The translations under genes were made by a program, and so were the position numbers. Positions 9,535 through 18,371 of a stretch of 64,000 nucleotides of DNA are shown here, piece after piece. This stretch comes from UBA4459 sp963776205 (GTDB lineage Bacteria > Bacteroidota > Bacteroidia > Bacteroidales > F082): positions 248,001 to 312,000 of the forward strand of contig CAVZLR010000001.1 of NCBI GenBank assembly GCA_963776205.1. Direction: 5' to 3'. The notes beneath the pieces were generated by a model. That model saw only the letters and a program-made list of their open reading frames with translations, ran no database searches and had not been told where the DNA came from. The number at the start of each line of letters is the position of its first letter. Position 1 is the stretch's first letter.

Positions 9535-10308
9535 ATGGAATATAAAATACTTAAAACAAAACTTGTAGATGGGGTTTCCGTTGTAACTATCAGTAGGCCT
9601 GAAGCCCTGAATGCGCTGAATACCCGTTTTTTTAACGAAATGGATGATTATATTTCAGGTATAAAAAAAACGCCAACCGTTAAAGCAATAGTAATTACCG
9701 GTGAAGGGAAGGCATTTGTTGCAGGAGCAGATATTGCAGAGATGGTTGATAAAACTGTTGAACAAGGCCGTGCTTTTTCAAAACTGGGGCAGCATACATT
9801 CAGTAGTTTCGGGGAATTGGACATCCCAGTAATTGCAGCCATCAACGGTTTTGCTTTAGGTGGCGGACTGGAATTGGCCATGGGTTGCGATTTCAGGATT
9901 GCCAGCACCAAAGCAAAATTCGGACAGCCTGAAGTAAACCTCGGACTAATTCCAGGATATGCGGGTACCCAGCGACTTTCACGACTAGTTGGCTTAGGTG
10001 ATGCGCTATATTTATTGATGTCGGCTGAAATGATTGGTGCTGAAGATGCATTGCGTATTGGCCTTGTGCAAAAGGTAGTTGAACCCGAATCACTTATGGA
10101 AGAAGTGATGAAAATAGCCAAAACAATTGCCGCCAAAGGACCTTCGGCAGTTAAAAAAGTAAAGCAGGTTGTAAGGCAAGGCTTGGAAATGAGTCTAAAA
10201 AAAGGGGAAGAATTAGAAGCCCGGGAATTCGGTTCCTTATTTGGTGAAGGTAACGAGGGAAAAGAAGGAATGAAAGCTTTCCTCGAAAAAAGGAAACCTG
10301 AGTGGTAA
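9535..10308 (+). CDS. Enoyl-CoA hydratase
   Basis: Hydrates trans-2-enoyl-CoA to 3-hydroxyacyl-CoA. The 257-residue length is standard for the crotonase family. The oxyanion-hole segment is VAGADIAEM, and both catalytic glutamates are present: Glu113 in ALGGGLELAMGCD and Glu133 in FGQPEVNLGLIPG, followed by AGTQRLSRLVG. It heads an operon with 3-hydroxyacyl-CoA dehydrogenase (31 nt downstream) and thiolase, giving steps 2-4 of beta-oxidation. A crotonase-type (short-chain) enzyme is most likely. Confidence 0.93.
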   Translation: MEYKILKTKLVDGVSVVTISRPEALNALNTRFFNEMDDYISGIKKTPTVKAIVITGEGKAFVAGADIAEMVDKTVEQGRAFSKLGQHTFSSFGELDIPVIAAINGFALGGGLELAMGCDFRIASTKAKFGQPEVNLGLIPGYAGTQRLSRLVGLGDALYLLMSAEMIGAEDALRIGLVQKVVEPESLMEEVMKIAKTIAAKGPSAVKKVKQVVRQGLEMSLKKGEELEAREFGSLFGEGNEGKEGMKAFLEKRKPEW

Positions 10309-10339
10309 AAAATATTAATAAAACTTAAAAACGATAATA

Positions 10340-11685
10340 ATGACCTACGAAGAAAGATTGCAAAACGTTTCGGTACTGGGTGCTGCCGGTAAAATGGGCA
10401 GCGGTATTCTGCTGTTGACTGCGGTAGAAATGGCCGACCTCAGCCTGAAACCCAAAAACAAAGACAAATCCTTTGTTTTAAATGCCATTGATATTGACCC
10501 GGCAGGTTTATCAGGGCTGATGAAATATATGCGGGAGCAGGTACGCAAAGTAGCTGAGAAAAAAACCGTCTGGCTCCGCCATGCATATGTCGACCGGGAT
10601 GACCTGGTAGAAAATTACGACATCATTGATGAATACATTTTTGATGTGCTGAATATTGTAAGGCCGGTAACCTCCATGGAAGCTGCTCACAAATCAACTT
10701 TGATTTTTGAAGCAGTTAGCGAGAACAGGGCATTAAAAGTTAAATTGCTTTCCAGCATTGATAAAAACAATCCAAATAAGCCCTGGTATTTCACCAATAC
10801 TTCATCTGTTCCTATCAATCTCATTGAATCCGAAGCAGGCCTTGATGGTCGAGTTCTTGGATTCCATTTTTACAACCCACCGGCAGTACAACGACTTGTT
10901 GAACTGATCACAACAGAAAAAACCTCTGAAGAGGCGATTGCATTCGCCCATGAATATGCCGGAAAATTGAAAAAAATCATTGTCCCTTCAAACGACCATG
11001 CCGGGTTTATCGGCAACGGACATTTTATGCGAGATGCATTGCATGGCATGAAAGAAGCTGAAGCATTGGCATGCCGACAAAGAACATTCCTTTATACAAA
11101 GCGATCTACATAATAAATAAAGTTACACAGGATTACCTGGTGCGCCCTATGGGTATTTTCCAGTTGATTGATTACGTGGGTGTTGATGTGGTGCAGTTCA
11201 TATTGAACGTGATGAACCCATTTAATGCAGATGAAGAATTACAGCATGACCTGCTTGACACAATGATGGAGCAGGGCGCAAAAGGCGGGCAATATTCGAG
11301 CGGTGCGCAGAAAGATGGTTTCCTGAAATATAAAGGTGGCAAAATTGTGGCCGTTTGGGATGTGCATAAGCAACATTATGTGGATGTGGACGAATTCCAG
11401 GGGGAATGTGAAGAAATGATAGGTAGTTTGCCAACATCAAAAGTGGCCTGGAAAGACCTGTTGCGGAATAAGAAAAAAGATGAATTACTATTACAGTTTT
11501 TCAATGACCTGAAAGCTAGTGACGAACTGGGAGCCATCCTTGCCGTTAAATACGGAAAACGTTCCAAAGAGATCGGGGAAAAACTGGTTACCGATAAAGT
11601 AGCTGATGAAATTGATCATGTAAACACGGTAATGCTCACAGGCTTCTACCATGCTTACGGTCCGGTAAATAACTTCTTTGACTAA
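10340..11685 (+). pseudogene. 3-hydroxyacyl-CoA dehydrogenase, split by a -1 frameshift
   Basis: NAD-dependent oxidation of 3-hydroxyacyl-CoA. The 5' frame (10340-11113) has the Rossmann start VSVLGAAGKMGSGI, the FEAVSENRALK region, TNTSSVPI and LGFHFYNPPAVQRLVELI. It goes out of frame after KEAEALA and stops at 11113. The C-terminal helical domain continues in the -1 frame from about 11071: MPTKNIPLYKAIYIINKVTQ then DYLVRPMGIFQLIDYVGVD, ending YGPVNNFFD at 11685. The two halves join to about 447 residues, a normal length for this Bacteroidota form. A one-base loss around 11065-11075 explains it. No slippery heptamer is visible there, so programmed frameshifting is unlikely. It is either a real mutation in a core pathway gene or an assembly error. 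Confidence 0.9.
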
Positions 11686-11697
11686 ATAAAGTGAATC

Positions 11698-12942
11698 ATG
11701 AAAAAATTAAGAAGAAAAGTATATATGACAGCCGGTTACAATACCGTTTCAATGGGAACCGGTCGCAATGAATTTCATCCAAAAAAACCCCGCCCTGGTA
11801 TTGAACATTATATAAGTGAGGCTGGAAAAGGTGTGTTGAATCAAATCGGAGGCCCCGGCAACGTTGACGAATCCGTAATTGGCAATTTCATGGCAGCCCG
11901 TTTTAACAAACAGGCCAACCTACCGGGATTCATTCCTATGATTGATAAAAAACTGGAGTTTAAACCGGCCATTAGCGTGGAAGGCGCCTGTGGTTCAGGT
12001 GGCCTTGCATTGATGTATGGCTTGCGTTCGGTACTGGCTGAAACAGCCGATGTGGTGTTGACATTGGGCGTGGAAGTCCAAAATACGGTAAAAGCCATTT
12101 ATGGTGCCGATATCCTGGCGGGTGCCGGCTGGTATCAGAAACGCAAACAAGGGCATGCCTATTTTTTCCCCGGACAATTCAGTGATAGGGCTGGCGCTTA
12201 TTATGAAAAATATGGTTTCGACAAGGCTCGAAAAGGAATGGCTCGTTGGTTTGCTAACGCCATGGAAAATGCAAGGTTAGACCCAACCGCACAGGAATAT
12301 CATAATACCAATCCAGATCCTTATGCGCTGGCAATGAAAATGAAACCCAACGGGGCTGCATTTGTAGATAACCTGACAGTACTCGATTGCTCAAAAGTTT
12401 CTGACGGAGCTTCGGGTATTGCCATTTGTTCGGAAGAAGGACTTGCAAAAGCTGGTATTGATAAAAAAGATGCTGTTGAAGTAGTTGGATGGGCACATGT
12501 AATTCGTGACATTACAAATGATCCGAAAGATCCGGCTGAACTGGAAGCCATTCCGAAAGCAGCACACCAGGCCATGGAAAGTGCGGGTGTGACCATCGAT
12601 CAGATTGGAACCATTGAAACCCACGACTGCTTCTCAATTGCCGGAATACTGGCAGTGGAAGGACTTGGTTTAGCCAAAAAAGGAGAAGGCGCCGACTGGG
12701 TGGATGCCGGGAATACAACAAGAGATGGCTATATGCCGATGAATACAACAGGTGGTTTGATTGGATGGGGACATCCTACGGGAGCAACAGGTGTACACCA
12801 GGCGGTTACTATCTGGCAACAGCTAACCGGAAAGGCTGGCAAAGCCCAAATTAACATATCTGACGACAGGCCTTATGGCATGACCATTAATATGGGTGGT
12901 GATGACGTAACAGTTGTTGCGATTGTTTACAAACGAGGATAA
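11698..12942 (+). CDS. Thiolase (acetyl-CoA acyltransferase, SCP2-like type)
   Basis: Thiolytic cleavage of 3-ketoacyl-CoA, last gene of the beta-oxidation operon. In 414 residues the nucleophile Cys98 is seen in VEGACGSGGLAL, and the later active-site blocks are ETHDCFSIAGILAVE and GGLIGWGHPTGATGVHQ (His of the GHP motif). The C-terminal cysteine of classical thiolases (CxG block) is replaced by NMGGDDVTVV, while HDCF carries a cysteine as in the SCP2/SCP-x type. It starts 12 nt after the dehydrogenase. A biosynthetic acetoacetyl-CoA thiolase is less likely given its neighbours. Confidence 0.88.
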   Translation: MKKLRRKVYMTAGYNTVSMGTGRNEFHPKKPRPGIEHYISEAGKGVLNQIGGPGNVDESVIGNFMAARFNKQANLPGFIPMIDKKLEFKPAISVEGACGSGGLALMYGLRSVLAETADVVLTLGVEVQNTVKAIYGADILAGAGWYQKRKQGHAYFFPGQFSDRAGAYYEKYGFDKARKGMARWFANAMENARLDPTAQEYHNTNPDPYALAMKMKPNGAAFVDNLTVLDCSKVSDGASGIAICSEEGLAKAGIDKKDAVEVVGWAHVIRDITNDPKDPAELEAIPKAAHQAMESAGVTIDQIGTIETHDCFSIAGILAVEGLGLAKKGEGADWVDAGNTTRDGYMPMNTTGGLIGWGHPTGATGVHQAVTIWQQLTGKAGKAQINISDDRPYGMTINMGGDDVTVVAIVYKRG

Positions 12943-12963
12943 ATTTTAATTATAAAAATTTGA

Positions 12964-12996
12964 AGAGTCATTCAGATTTGAATGGCTCTTTTTTTA
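12964..12996 (+). terminator. Intrinsic terminator after thiolase
   Basis: An 11-bp stem, AGAGTCATTCA (12964-12974) with TGAATGGCTCT (12979-12989) and one G-T pair, has a GATT loop and is followed by a run of seven T. It closes the beta-oxidation operon. Confidence 0.85.
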
Positions 12997-13003
12997 TGCT
13001 ATT

Positions 13004-13132
13004 GTCATTTCGAACGTAGCGAGAAAAGCCCTCTGGACAACCCTCATTGTCATTTCGACCAACGGGAGAAATCCCCTGAGAAAGAATCTTTTAACCTAGG
13101 GGATTTCTCAGTTGTTCCTCCTTCGAAATGAC
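13004..13132. repeat. Palindromic repeat, GTCATTTCGA family
   Basis: Starts GTCATTTCGAACG and ends CTTCGAAATGAC, with an internal second start (GTCATTTCGACC) and complementary inner arms GAGAAATCCCCTGAG (13066-13080) and GGGGATTTCTCAG (13099-13111). It is related to the element at 6038-6241. The unit lies just after an intrinsic terminator and before the ECF sigma operon. Confidence 0.7.
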
Positions 13133-13184
13133 AGGTACTTTATCATTAAACAATTATTTTATCAAAATTGCAACCCTTGCAACA

Positions 13185-13192
13185 TAAGTTTG
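13185..13192 (+). promoter_or_regulatory. Candidate -7 element upstream of ECF sigma gene
   Basis: TAAGTTTG matches TAnnTTTG and lies 42 nt before the GTG start at 13234. A well-spaced -33 element is not obvious. Confidence 0.35.
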
Positions 13193-13233
13193 TCATTAAT
13201 TTGCAGATGTAAGAAATATATAGAGCAGACATC

Positions 13234-13779
13234 GTGGATCCTGAAAACAACAGGCTAATCATAGAGAACAGCAAAAAGGGGGACGTGAAATCCCAGTATG
13301 TATTGTATAATCAATATGCAAAGGCTATGTTCAATGTATGCTACAGAATGATGTCGAGCCGGGAAGAAGCCGAAGATATGTTGCAGGAATCATTTACTGA
13401 TGCCTTTAAGAGACTGGATACTTTCAGATTTGAATCCACATTTGGTGCCTGGTTAAAGCGAATAACGATAAATAAATGCATCAACGAAATAAAAAGAAAA
13501 AAAACTGATTTGAACTTTTTTGACGACATGAGCTACTTTAAAGAACATACAGAGGATGACACATCACTACCAGAGCTTCATGTTGACATGATAAAACGAG
13601 CGATGGAAGATTTACCCAACGGAAGCCGGATGATTTTTTCACTTTACCTGCTGGAAGGATATGACCACCGGGAGATTTCACAAATACTCAACATCAGTGA
13701 GTCGAACTCGAAAACACAATATATGCGAGCGAAAAATAAAATCAAAGAATTATTGAAAGGAGCTATATATGAAAACTGA
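13234..13779 (+). CDS. ECF RNA polymerase sigma factor (sigma-70 family)
   Basis: 181 residues with region 2 (YNQYAKAMFNVCYRMMSSRE then AEDMLQESFTDAFKRLDTFR) and region 4 helix-turn-helix (EGYDHREISQILNISESNSK then TQYMRAKNKIKELLK). There is no region 3, as is normal for ECF factors. It uses a GTG start. Its 3' end overlaps the next gene by 11 nt, which is typical of sigma/anti-sigma pairs. It presumably drives this operon and perhaps other envelope genes; the target promoter is unknown. Confidence 0.92.
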   Translation: MDPENNRLIIENSKKGDVKSQYVLYNQYAKAMFNVCYRMMSSREEAEDMLQESFTDAFKRLDTFRFESTFGAWLKRITINKCINEIKRKKTDLNFFDDMSYFKEHTEDDTSLPELHVDMIKRAMEDLPNGSRMIFSLYLLEGYDHREISQILNISESNSKTQYMRAKNKIKELLKGAIYEN

Positions 13780-14341
13780 TAACCTGGAAAAATTCATCAT
13801 CGAAAACCGCGATGAGTTTGATGACCTTGTTCCAAGTCCGGGTGTTTGGCAAAAGATCGGGCAAAATCAAACAAAGAAAATCGATATAAACTGGACAAGA
13901 ATATTGGTAAGGGCTGCCGCTGTTATTGTCATCTTTGTTTCATCCTACATCTTTTTCGATTACATAACAAAAGATAATTCAAAACCGATGCTAGCTGAAA
14001 CAGAAGTTTCAGACCCTGAAGATATCCGCACATACCAGGAATTGATGGAGGCGGAATACTATTATACATCAATGATTGAACAACGAAAAGAAGAATTCAT
14101 TCAACTTTCAGGGAACAATGCTTCTCTGAGAAAAGAGATCAATATCGAATTGACAGAATTAGATAAAATATTCAGAGAATTAAAAGAAGATTTAAAAGAT
14201 AATGCTGACAACGAAGAAGTAGTTGTGGCCATGATCCAGAACTATAGGTTAAAACTGGAAATCCTGGAGGAAATCCTTTTGCAACTGAAGCCAGCAAATA
14301 AAAATACGAAAGACTATGAAAATGAGAGTATCAATATGTAG
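13769..14341 (+). CDS. Putative membrane anti-sigma factor
   Basis: 190 residues with one transmembrane segment at about 46-67 (ILVRAAAVIVIFVSSYIFFD). The cytoplasmic N-terminal part is short (DNLEKFIIENRDEFDDLVPS) and resembles the start of Bacteroidota anti-sigma proteins. The periplasmic part is mostly charged helix and probably coiled coil (ELTELDKIFRELKEDLKDN). No zinc-finger HXXXCXXC motif is present. The assignment rests on its overlap with the ECF gene (11 nt) and its topology. Confidence 0.65.
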   Translation: MKTDNLEKFIIENRDEFDDLVPSPGVWQKIGQNQTKKIDINWTRILVRAAAVIVIFVSSYIFFDYITKDNSKPMLAETEVSDPEDIRTYQELMEAEYYYTSMIEQRKEEFIQLSGNNASLRKEINIELTELDKIFRELKEDLKDNADNEEVVVAMIQNYRLKLEILEEILLQLKPANKNTKDYENESINM

Positions 14342-15419
14342 TCTTGTCCTTTTGATGACCCTGTTTTTAGGGTATACTGCGCAAGGACAAACTGTGGAGA
14401 AAAGCCGAAAGATAACGGAAACTTTTAAAGTTGAACCGGGTACTGAAATTGAAATCGTAAACAAGTACGGCAATATTCACCTGATCCCATGGGAAAAAGA
14501 CTCAGTTCAATTTACCATTGAGTTGATGGTGAAAGGTACCAAAGATTCAAAAGTTGACAAATCGTTTGATTATATCGAATTCGATTTTAAAACCACCAAA
14601 TACTATATTATCGCTCAAACACTATTTGCAGGAAAAAGTAGTTTTTGGAGCGATGTATCTGACCTTACTGGCGCCATATTTAATAGTAGCACCAAAACCA
14701 AAATCGATTATACCGTTCGTTTACCCGCTAACGTAAAGTTAAAAATCATGAATAAATATGGAAACATTTATACCACTGATCATACAGGTGAACTTGAAAT
14801 AGAACTTTCAAACGGCGATTTAAAAGCACATAATTTAGTTGGTAAAACTATTATTATGAGCGAATTCGGGAATACAAATATCAAGAAAATTGAGAATGGG
14901 ATTTTAAATATAAGTTATGGTGAATTCGAAATAGAGGAAGCCGGTAAATTAACCATTGAGAGTAAATCAACAAAGTTTGATATTGAAAACGTCACAAGTT
15001 TAAATTTAAACTCAAAAAGAGACAAATTTTACCTAAAGGATGTTGGTCAAGTTTATGGCACCACTAATTTTTCACAGCTTGAAATTGATCAGCTTGGTCA
15101 AAAAATTAATATTAATGCTAAATATGGTGACATAGATATTAAAAGCTTTTCAGATCATGTAAGCGAGTTCAAGATAGATGCAGATAATGCCGATATCACT
15201 TTGCATTTTACTGATAATAAACAATATATTATTGATGCTACTGTTGATACACAAACTGAAGTGTTGTATTCGGCAGATATTAAAAACATCGCATCAAAAG
15301 ATTTAGAAGGCGAAGAAAAACTAGTTGAAGTAAAATGCACAATCGGTAGCGATAAAACTAAAAAAATACCCATTAAAATGACTACGCGTGCTGGTAGCAT
15401 TTCATTAAAATTAAAATAA
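14316..15419 (+). CDS. Secreted DUF4097-like beta-helix protein
   Basis: 367 residues with an N-terminal signal peptide ending near LGYTAQGQT. The rest is a regular succession of short beta strands with recurring NKYGNI and YGDIDI-like motifs (IVNKYGNIHLIPWEKDS, KIMNKYGNIYTTDHTG, INAKYGDIDIKSF), as in the DUF4097/adhesin-like right-handed beta-helix families. It overlaps the anti-sigma gene by 26 nt and precedes a GIN-domain lipoprotein. It may be the envelope component sensed or controlled by the sigma/anti-sigma pair; no enzymatic motif is seen. Confidence 0.65.
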   Translation: MKMRVSICSLVLLMTLFLGYTAQGQTVEKSRKITETFKVEPGTEIEIVNKYGNIHLIPWEKDSVQFTIELMVKGTKDSKVDKSFDYIEFDFKTTKYYIIAQTLFAGKSSFWSDVSDLTGAIFNSSTKTKIDYTVRLPANVKLKIMNKYGNIYTTDHTGELEIELSNGDLKAHNLVGKTIIMSEFGNTNIKKIENGILNISYGEFEIEEAGKLTIESKSTKFDIENVTSLNLNSKRDKFYLKDVGQVYGTTNFSQLEIDQLGQKININAKYGDIDIKSFSDHVSEFKIDADNADITLHFTDNKQYIIDATVDTQTEVLYSADIKNIASKDLEGEEKLVEVKCTIGSDKTKKIPIKMTTRAGSISLKLK

Positions 15420-15499
15420 ATCAATAAATATTTTGCTAATTATGCAACGCTTGAGAAAATAATATGTCTTTACTGATTGATTATAATATTTAAGAAAAA

Positions 15500-16267
15500 A
15501 TGAAAAAATACACTTTAATAATAAGCATGCTCGTTGTAACAATTTTGTTATCAACCAGCTGCAGGAAATATCCAAAAATAGTAGGAAATGGTCAGTTAAC
15601 AACTGAAGAACGTCAATTGGTTTCATTTAACCAGATTGATAATAGCGGTACCTTTAATGTTTTCATTAGGCAAGACTCTATTTTTACTGCAACCGTTGAA
15701 GCTGAGTCCAACCTCATACCATATATTCGTACCCTCATTAATGGAAATACACTTGAGATTGACACACGTGAAAACCTGGAATCAAATTATCCGATCAATG
15801 TATTTGTTTCTGCTCCTATTATACAAAGTATCGATTTAAGCGGATCAGGATATATTAGTATTGATAGTCTTAATTCTGACTATCTTGAGGTTTTGTTGAG
15901 TGGTTCAGGAAGTATAGAAGGATCTACAGTTACCAATTCACTGGTTGCAAAAATAAGCGGATCAGGAAATATCAATTTGGAATCGTATACAAATACAAGT
16001 GATATTAGAATTAGTGGCTCCGGAAACATTTATTTATTAGGTGAGTCTTCATCAGGATCATTCTCGATAAGTGGCTCAGGACAAATAAGCTCGTATAGTT
16101 TTACTCAAAATGAGTGTATTGCAAAAATCAGCGGTTCAGGAAATATGTATCTGAATGTGATTGATTATTTAGATGTTACCATCGCAGGCAGCGGTTCTGT
16201 TTACTATATAGGCGATCCATCCATCAATGTTTCAATTACTGGTTCTGGTCAGTTAATTAAGCAATAA
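15500..16267 (+). CDS. Head GIN domain lipoprotein (DUF2807)
   Basis: 255 residues with a lipoprotein signal peptide (VVTILLSTSCRKYPK; Cys of the lipobox at about residue 21). The domain is a beta-helix made of repeats of the form (L/I)SGSG(Y/N)I: DLSGSGYISIDS, LLSGSGSIEGS, KISGSGNINLES, RISGSGNIYLLG and so on, eight or so copies. This is the head GIN/DUF2807 fold of Bacteroidota. It is probably anchored in the outer membrane. Its function is unknown. Confidence 0.85.
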   Translation: MKKYTLIISMLVVTILLSTSCRKYPKIVGNGQLTTEERQLVSFNQIDNSGTFNVFIRQDSIFTATVEAESNLIPYIRTLINGNTLEIDTRENLESNYPINVFVSAPIIQSIDLSGSGYISIDSLNSDYLEVLLSGSGSIEGSTVTNSLVAKISGSGNINLESYTNTSDIRISGSGNIYLLGESSSGSFSISGSGQISSYSFTQNECIAKISGSGNMYLNVIDYLDVTIAGSGSVYYIGDPSINVSITGSGQLIKQ

Positions 16268-16286
16268 TTTATTATTATCAATCCTT

Positions 16287-16805
16287 ATGAAAAAAATTGC
16301 AATCATTCTGTTAATAATCTCGTTTACCGGATCAGCATATTCCCAGATCTATGAGAAGCAAGTTGGTATGCGGTTAGGTGTTACATCAGGAATAACAGGA
16401 AAGATAATTAAAAACGACAGAACTGCCATAGAAGGAACTTTAGGGTTTCGCGAAGGTGGCATCCAGTTATACGGACTTGTTGAATCATACCATCCATTAA
16501 TAAAAACCAATACAACGCATTGGATGATTTATTTTGGCGGTGGTGGTCATATGGGTTATATTAACGGATACAACCGTGTGAGGAGATGGAGCAATACAAG
16601 CGGGTATTATTATGAAGAGCAAAGAGTGGCAGGAATGGTAATTGGTATAGATGGTGTTATTGGTACAGATTACACTTTCAATAAAGTACCAATCACACTT
16701 TCACTCGAATTTAAACCATTTCTCGAACTCCAGGATTTCAGAACCTTTTATGTGAATTTCTGGGATGTTGGGTTTGGCATAAAATACAGTTTTAAAAATA
16801 GATAA
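16287..16805 (+). CDS. Small outer-membrane beta-barrel-like protein
   Basis: 172 residues with a signal peptide (KIAIILLIISFTGSAYSQ). Alternating aromatic/glycine strands such as MRLGVTSGITGKII, THWMIYFGGGGHMGYINGY, and a terminal strand ending VGFGIKYSFKNR suggest an eight-strand outer-membrane barrel. It lies 19 nt after the GIN-domain gene and likely belongs to the same operon. I recognise no family beyond this. Confidence 0.55.
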   Translation: MKKIAIILLIISFTGSAYSQIYEKQVGMRLGVTSGITGKIIKNDRTAIEGTLGFREGGIQLYGLVESYHPLIKTNTTHWMIYFGGGGHMGYINGYNRVRRWSNTSGYYYEEQRVAGMVIGIDGVIGTDYTFNKVPITLSLEFKPFLELQDFRTFYVNFWDVGFGIKYSFKNR

Positions 16806-16821
16806 CCATAAATACAAAATC

Positions 16822-17526
16822 ATGAACACAATGAAAATATTTACGTTAATTTTCGCATTTCTATGCGTAATCAGTCTTCAGGCCCAGGAGGAAGAAGAAA
16901 TGAAATTATTATTTAACAAGAAGGAAAAACCTGAAAAAGAAAAAATGGCCAATGGCGGTTATGGATCCTTCAGTATCGGGTGGACACAAATTGATGGTAA
17001 ATCTGCTATGGTACTAGGTGGTCGCGCTGCATGGATCGCTAACCATCATTTCGCACTGGGTTTGGCAGGCCGTGGATTCTTTAATAATTTTGGAAATGAC
17101 TCATACTACGATGAGGATTACAACCCAATTTATGATGATACTTATTATTTATCTGGTGGATATGGTGGTTTACTTTTAGAACCAATTATTGCACCTATGA
17201 AGCCTGTTCATGTTTCATTTCCAATATTAATAGGTGCCGGTGGCGTTGCTACCACACCAGCAAACTGGGATTATTACTCCTACAATTATAACAATTACTA
17301 TTATAATGCAACGGCCTATTTCGTTTTTGAACCCGGTGTAGATATTGAGTTTAATATCATGAAATTTTTCAGAATAGCACTGGGAGGAAGCTACCGCTAC
17401 ACAAGTGATATTTATTTACAAAACAAATACTTAAATGATTTTGATGAAACGGTATATGAAAATGTATCCAAAAATGCTTTACGAGGATTTAACGTTGATG
17501 TATCGTTAAAGTTTGGTTGGTTTTAA
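16822..17526 (+). CDS. Outer-membrane beta-barrel-like protein
   Basis: 234 residues with a signal peptide (TLIFAFLCVISLQAQ), a short charged segment (KKEKPEKEKM), then barrel-like strands: NGGYGSFSIGWTQIDGKSA, AALGLAGRGFF-type repeats, many tyrosines (SYNYNNYYYNATAYFVFEPG), and the ending RGFNVDVSLKFGWF with a terminal aromatic residue. It follows the previous barrel-like protein by 16 nt and is the last gene before an intrinsic terminator. Function unknown. Confidence 0.55.
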   Translation: MNTMKIFTLIFAFLCVISLQAQEEEEMKLLFNKKEKPEKEKMANGGYGSFSIGWTQIDGKSAMVLGGRAAWIANHHFALGLAGRGFFNNFGNDSYYDEDYNPIYDDTYYLSGGYGGLLLEPIIAPMKPVHVSFPILIGAGGVATTPANWDYYSYNYNNYYYNATAYFVFEPGVDIEFNIMKFFRIALGGSYRYTSDIYLQNKYLNDFDETVYENVSKNALRGFNVDVSLKFGWF

Positions 17527-17552
17527 GAGATATATAAAACAAACAAGTCTCA

Positions 17553-17579
17553 AGCCGTCATTTATTGACGGCTTTTTTT
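17553..17579 (+). terminator. Intrinsic terminator of the ECF sigma operon
   Basis: The 8-bp perfect stem AGCCGTCA (17553-17560)/TGACGGCT (17566-17573) has a TTTAT loop and is followed by a run of T. It marks the end of the operon begun at 13234. Confidence 0.88.
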
Positions 17580-17661
17580 ATGTCTGATCACCAAATTCTC
17601 ATGCCAATATTTTCGTATTTTAGCTCAAACACCCTTTTTATTCACTTAACGCGTTTTGAAA

Positions 17662-18321
17662 ATGGAAAAGAAAAAATTTGCCGTAGTGTTGTCAGGTAGC
17701 GGCGTATATGATGGCGCTGAAATCCATGAGGCCACACTCACCATGCTGGCCATTGCTAAAGCAGGAGCAGCTTACCAATGTTTTGCCCCAGATATAAAAC
17801 AACACCATGTTATCAACCATCTAACGGGCGAAGAAATGCAGGAAGAGCGAAATGTACTTATAGAATCAGCCCGAATTGCCAGAGGAGATATCAAACCTTT
17901 AAATGAATTTGAAGCGAAAGCGTTCGATGCTTTGATATTCCCCGGAGGCTTTGGTGCTGCCAAAAACTTGTCGACGGTTGCATTCAAAGGTCCTGATGCA
18001 GAGGTAAACCCCGAAGTTGAAAAAGCTGTGAAAGATATGCTTGCATTGAAAAAGCCCATAGGTGCATTATGCATTTCCCCGGCGTTTATTGCCAAAATTA
18101 TTGGTGATGGCGTGGAAGTCACCATTGGAAGTGATGAAGGAACTGCAGGAGCGATCAATACCATGGGGGGAAAACACATTCAGACAACACATGGCGAAGT
18201 TACAATTGATAAAAAGTTTAATGTGTTTACAACGCCTTGTTATATGCTGGATGCAACAATTCTTGATATTGACCAGGGTGCAACGAATATTGTGAATGCA
18301 ATGATGGAAACGATGAACTAA
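17662..18321 (+). CDS. elbB: ElbB-like DJ-1/PfpI family glyoxalase
   Basis: 219 residues of the DJ-1/PfpI superfamily, ElbB branch. The nucleophile elbow is GALCISPAFIAKI (Cys137), with LIFPGGFGAAKNLS and DEGTAGAINTMGGKH as flanking motifs. A TTG at 17656 would add two residues, but ATG 17662 gives the better start. The E. coli homologue has been reported to have glyoxalase activity in vitro; the physiological substrate is uncertain. It is preceded by the terminator of the previous operon and followed after 50 nt by a flavoprotein gene. Confidence 0.88.
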   Translation: MEKKKFAVVLSGSGVYDGAEIHEATLTMLAIAKAGAAYQCFAPDIKQHHVINHLTGEEMQEERNVLIESARIARGDIKPLNEFEAKAFDALIFPGGFGAAKNLSTVAFKGPDAEVNPEVEKAVKDMLALKKPIGALCISPAFIAKIIGDGVEVTIGSDEGTAGAINTMGGKHIQTTHGEVTIDKKFNVFTTPCYMLDATILDIDQGATNIVNAMMETMN

Positions 18322-18330
18322 CACCTTTAT

Positions 18331-18360
18331 CATTCTGAGCATCACGAAGAATTTCATCTT
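18331..18360. repeat. Short repeat remnant (CATTCTGAGC...GAAGAATTTC)
   Basis: CATTCTGAGCATCACGAAGA followed by ATTTCATC has the pattern of another common Bacteroidota intergenic repeat (cATTCTGAGCnnnnCGAAGAATcTC). Only half of the palindrome is present. Evidence is resemblance only. Confidence 0.35.
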
Positions 18361-18371
18361 ACTAAAAACTT

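Noticed and set aside
11050..11090. Programmed frameshift in the 3-hydroxyacyl-CoA dehydrogenase
   Set aside because: No slippery heptamer or downstream pseudoknot is visible, and orthologues are normally one frame.
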